Positions 5,453 through 6,816 of a DNA stretch of 6,816 nt are shown here, one piece after another. The stretch covers positions 1-6,816 of the forward strand of contig JADFXE010000061.1 in NCBI GenBank assembly GCA_015233705.1, in the 5' to 3' direction. Each line of letters opens with the position of its first letter. Within the stretch, counting starts at the first letter, position 1. Origin of the DNA: Candidatus Omnitrophota bacterium (GTDB taxonomy: Bacteria; Omnitrophota; Koll11; Zapsychrales; Fredricksoniimonadaceae). Position numbers and translations under genes: made by a program. Below the pieces are notes generated by a model that made no database searches, was not told where the DNA came from, and worked only from the letters and a program-made list of their open reading frames with translations.

Positions 5453-5520
5453 TCATTACAGCGTGTACCCATACAAAATTTCAAAGAACGTTTATTGCAC
5501 TTCCGGGAGCAAACAAACAA

Positions 5521-6273
5521 CTACCCGTGCCTGTGGCAGATCAGATGCTGGCCTGTCCCGAAATATGCCTGCATATCCGTTGAATGACAGAACTCGTCAA
5601 ACGTCCCGAAGAAGATCACCTTCTTATCAAGATAAAGGAGCTTGCTTGCGTATTTTCCCATGGTCGCCGGATCGTGCGAGACAAAAAGGATCGTCGTCCG
5701 CCGGGCCTTGTTAATCTTGCCCAAAAGTTCATAGAACGATTCGCGGGTCGCGGGATCCAGTGCCGTGGTCGGCTCATCAAGAAAAAGCAGCTCAGGCTCA
5801 TGGACCATGGCTCGCGCCAGAAGCACGCGCTGCTGCTGACCACCAGACAGGCGTCCGATCATGCGGTCCTTAAGGTCCTGGATCCCCAGCTCATCAAGAA
5901 TAGCGCAGACTTTTTCGCGGTCCCCGGGCTTCATCCGCTTGGGGTATGGCCGCGAGGTAATAAGGCCGGAGGCCACGATCTCCTCGACACTGGCCGGAAA
6001 GCGCGGGTCAAGCTGGCTGATACGCTGAGGAAGATAACCGATCTTCTGCCAGTCGCTGAATTCGCTCATTGGCTGCCCGAACAGAATGATCTTTCCGCTG
6101 GCGACCGGGACAAGGCCCAGCGCGGCGCGGACCAGCGTCGTCTTGCCGGAGCCGTTGGGCCCCACAATGCCGATGTAGTCGCCGCCCGCGATCTGGCAAT
6201 CGACCAGGCTCAGGACCTCGGTCCCCTGAAAGGTTACGGAAAGTTTTTCGATCTTAAGAGGCGTCACTGACAA
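5521..6273 (-). CDS. znuC: Metal (zinc/manganese) ABC transporter ATP-binding protein, ZnuC-like
   Basis: This is the cytoplasmic ATPase that powers the ZnuABC-type importer. All ABC motifs are present in the 250-residue product: Walker A GPNGSGKTT (38-46), Q-loop Q83 in YLPQR, signature LSGGQQQR (142-149), Walker B LLFLDEP (162-168), D-loop ALDP (171-174) and switch histidine H200 in VSHD. The His-containing tail GQHLICHRHG is usual for zinc/manganese members. The start is uncertain. TTG 6273-6271, used here, has AAGGA nine bases upstream. GTG 6267-6265 forms a GTGA overlap with the znuA stop and would shorten the protein by two residues. Either way it overlaps the end of znuA, showing one operon. 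A 31-base stretch separates its stop from the inverted-repeat element. Confidence 0.94.
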   Translation of the reverse strand: MSVTPLKIEKLSVTFQGTEVLSLVDCQIAGGDYIGIVGPNGSGKTTLVRAALGLVPVASGKIILFGQPMSEFSDWQKIGYLPQRISQLDPRFPASVEEIVASGLITSRPYPKRMKPGDREKVCAILDELGIQDLKDRMIGRLSGGQQQRVLLARAMVHEPELLFLDEPTTALDPATRESFYELLGKINKARRTTILFVSHDPATMGKYASKLLYLDKKVIFFGTFDEFCHSTDMQAYFGTGQHLICHRHG

Positions 6274-6816
6274 CGCAGACCATCCTTTAATTTGAGCAGA
6301 TTGGTTTCCATTATCCCCAGATAGGTCGCGGATGACAGATCTTTTTTGGAAACATTGTGAGCGGCGCTCAGCAACTCCATGCGCGCGCCAGTCTCCTCGG
6401 CAATGACCCGTGCCACCTTGGGATCGACCAGCTCCTCGTAATAGATCACACGGGCGTCAAGCTGATGGATGGTATCAATGATCGCCTTGATCCCCTTGGG
6501 AGACGGCTCGGCATCAGGGGAAAATCCTTTGTACGGTGAGACCTGCGTCAGGCCGTAGCGTCGGGCCAGATATCCAAAGGCAGAATGTCCGGCGTAGATG
6601 ATGGTCCGGGTCTTGCACGAAGCCAATCCGGCTGCATAGCGCTGATCCAAGTCTTTTAGTTTCACCTTGAAACTTTCCGCATTCTTCAGATAAAAATCTT
6701 TGTTGGCAGGGTCCCGGACTGCAAAGGCGTCGGCGATCGTCGTCACCATATTCTGCGCCAGGACCGGGTCCAGCCAGATATGCGGATCTTTTCCGGCGCG
6801 GTGATAATCGTCTTGC
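6264..6816 (-). CDS. znuA: Metal-binding substrate-binding protein, ZnuA-like, C-terminal part (cut by the window edge)
   Basis: This is the extracytoplasmic cluster A-I protein that captures Zn2+ (or Mn2+) and delivers it to ZnuB. The frame is open to the last base; the visible 183 residues begin QDDYHRAGKDPHIWLDP, whose DPHxWLDP is the hallmark, with a metal-ligand histidine. Further conserved parts are YAGHSAFGYLARRYGL (74-89 of the fragment, second ligand His at 77), a PYKGFSPDAEPSP stretch, VIYYEELVDPKVARVIAEETGA (acidic residues near the third ligand) and a final helix ending at TGA 6266-6264. A Met at 6749 is internal and not the start. The N terminus with its signal peptide and the part where any His-rich loop would lie are outside the window, so metal specificity cannot be judged. 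It is the most upstream gene visible in the operon and overlaps znuC. Confidence 0.92.
   Translation of the reverse strand, partial: QDDYHRAGKDPHIWLDPVLAQNMVTTIADAFAVRDPANKDFYLKNAESFKVKLKDLDQRYAAGLASCKTRTIIYAGHSAFGYLARRYGLTQVSPYKGFSPDAEPSPKGIKAIIDTIHQLDARVIYYEELVDPKVARVIAEETGARMELLSAAHNVSKKDLSSATYLGIMETNLLKLKDGLRCQ

Larger units (their letters stand above)
5206..5489. mobile_element. 284-bp element of nested inverted repeats between znuC and znuB (MITE-like or structured RNA)
   Basis: The ends 5206-5229 and 5466-5489 are inverted repeats matching at 23 of 24 bases, starting GTTCTTTGAAATTTTGTAT. Inside lie two long hairpin arms: 5236-5254 with 5315-5333 (19 of 19), and 5351-5372 with 5431-5452 (22 pairs, four of them G.U on the plus strand). 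The whole can fold as a three-way junction or cruciform. No convincing protein is encoded. Flanks show TTTATTTGC (5196-5204) and TTTATTGC (5491-5498), which may be a degraded target duplication. Removing the element would leave about 65-70 bases between znuC and znuB, a normal operon gap, which supports insertion. It does not disrupt either gene. It could change expression of znuB relative to znuC through mRNA processing. I do not recognise it as a named family. Confidence 0.75.

Noticed and set aside
5584..6270. Long plus-strand open frame (228 codons)
   Set aside because: It is exactly antisense to znuC, which carries every ABC ATPase motif; the plus-strand product has no family features.

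Overview
All genes supported in this 6.8 kb bacterial window lie on the minus strand, so transcription runs from high to low coordinates. Base composition is moderate. The gene content is ordinary chromosomal housekeeping plus metal uptake: a metal/zinc ABC importer, TruD, an ammonium transporter and an envelope polysaccharide deacetylase. The organism cannot be named from this. The look of the proteins suggests an uncultivated bacterium, perhaps of the Omnitrophota or another PVC-like or deltaproteobacterium-like lineage. That guess is weak.

Layout in the direction of transcription. (1) 6816-3771 is an importer operon: the C-terminal part of a ZnuA-like metal-binding lipoprotein/periplasmic protein (cut by the window edge), the ATPase znuC overlapping it, a 356-base gap filled by a 284-bp element of nested inverted repeats, the permease znuB, and 8 bases later a small iron-sulfur-flavoprotein-like reductase with a C-x2-C-x2-C-x7-C motif. 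(2) 3778-3650 holds the last 42 codons of an IS3-family transposase. It overlaps the 3' end of the flavoprotein gene, and its stop overlaps the start of the next gene. (3) 3653-1845 holds a membrane-anchored TPR plus polysaccharide deacetylase (NodB fold) protein and a secreted Met-rich small protein. (4) 1727-534 is truD (tRNA pseudouridine 13 synthase). (5) 533-1 is the control region and start of amtB, with a 34-codon reading frame in between.

The most notable signal is the leader upstream of amtB. A sigma70-type promoter with phased A-tracts is followed by two stem-loops with six-base loops, each with A at position 1 and G at position 4, and then an intrinsic terminator. The second stem-loop shares nine bases with the terminator, so the two are mutually exclusive. 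This matches the architecture of RNAs bound by ANTAR-domain antiterminators. The predicted logic is that ammonium transport is switched on by an ANTAR regulator, encoded elsewhere, that stabilises the second hairpin and lets polymerase read into the small ORF and amtB.

The second notable object is the 284-bp palindromic element between znuC and znuB. It has 24-bp terminal inverted repeats (23 of 24 matching) enclosing two long hairpin arms. It looks like a non-autonomous mobile element (MITE-like) or a structured RNA inside the operon.
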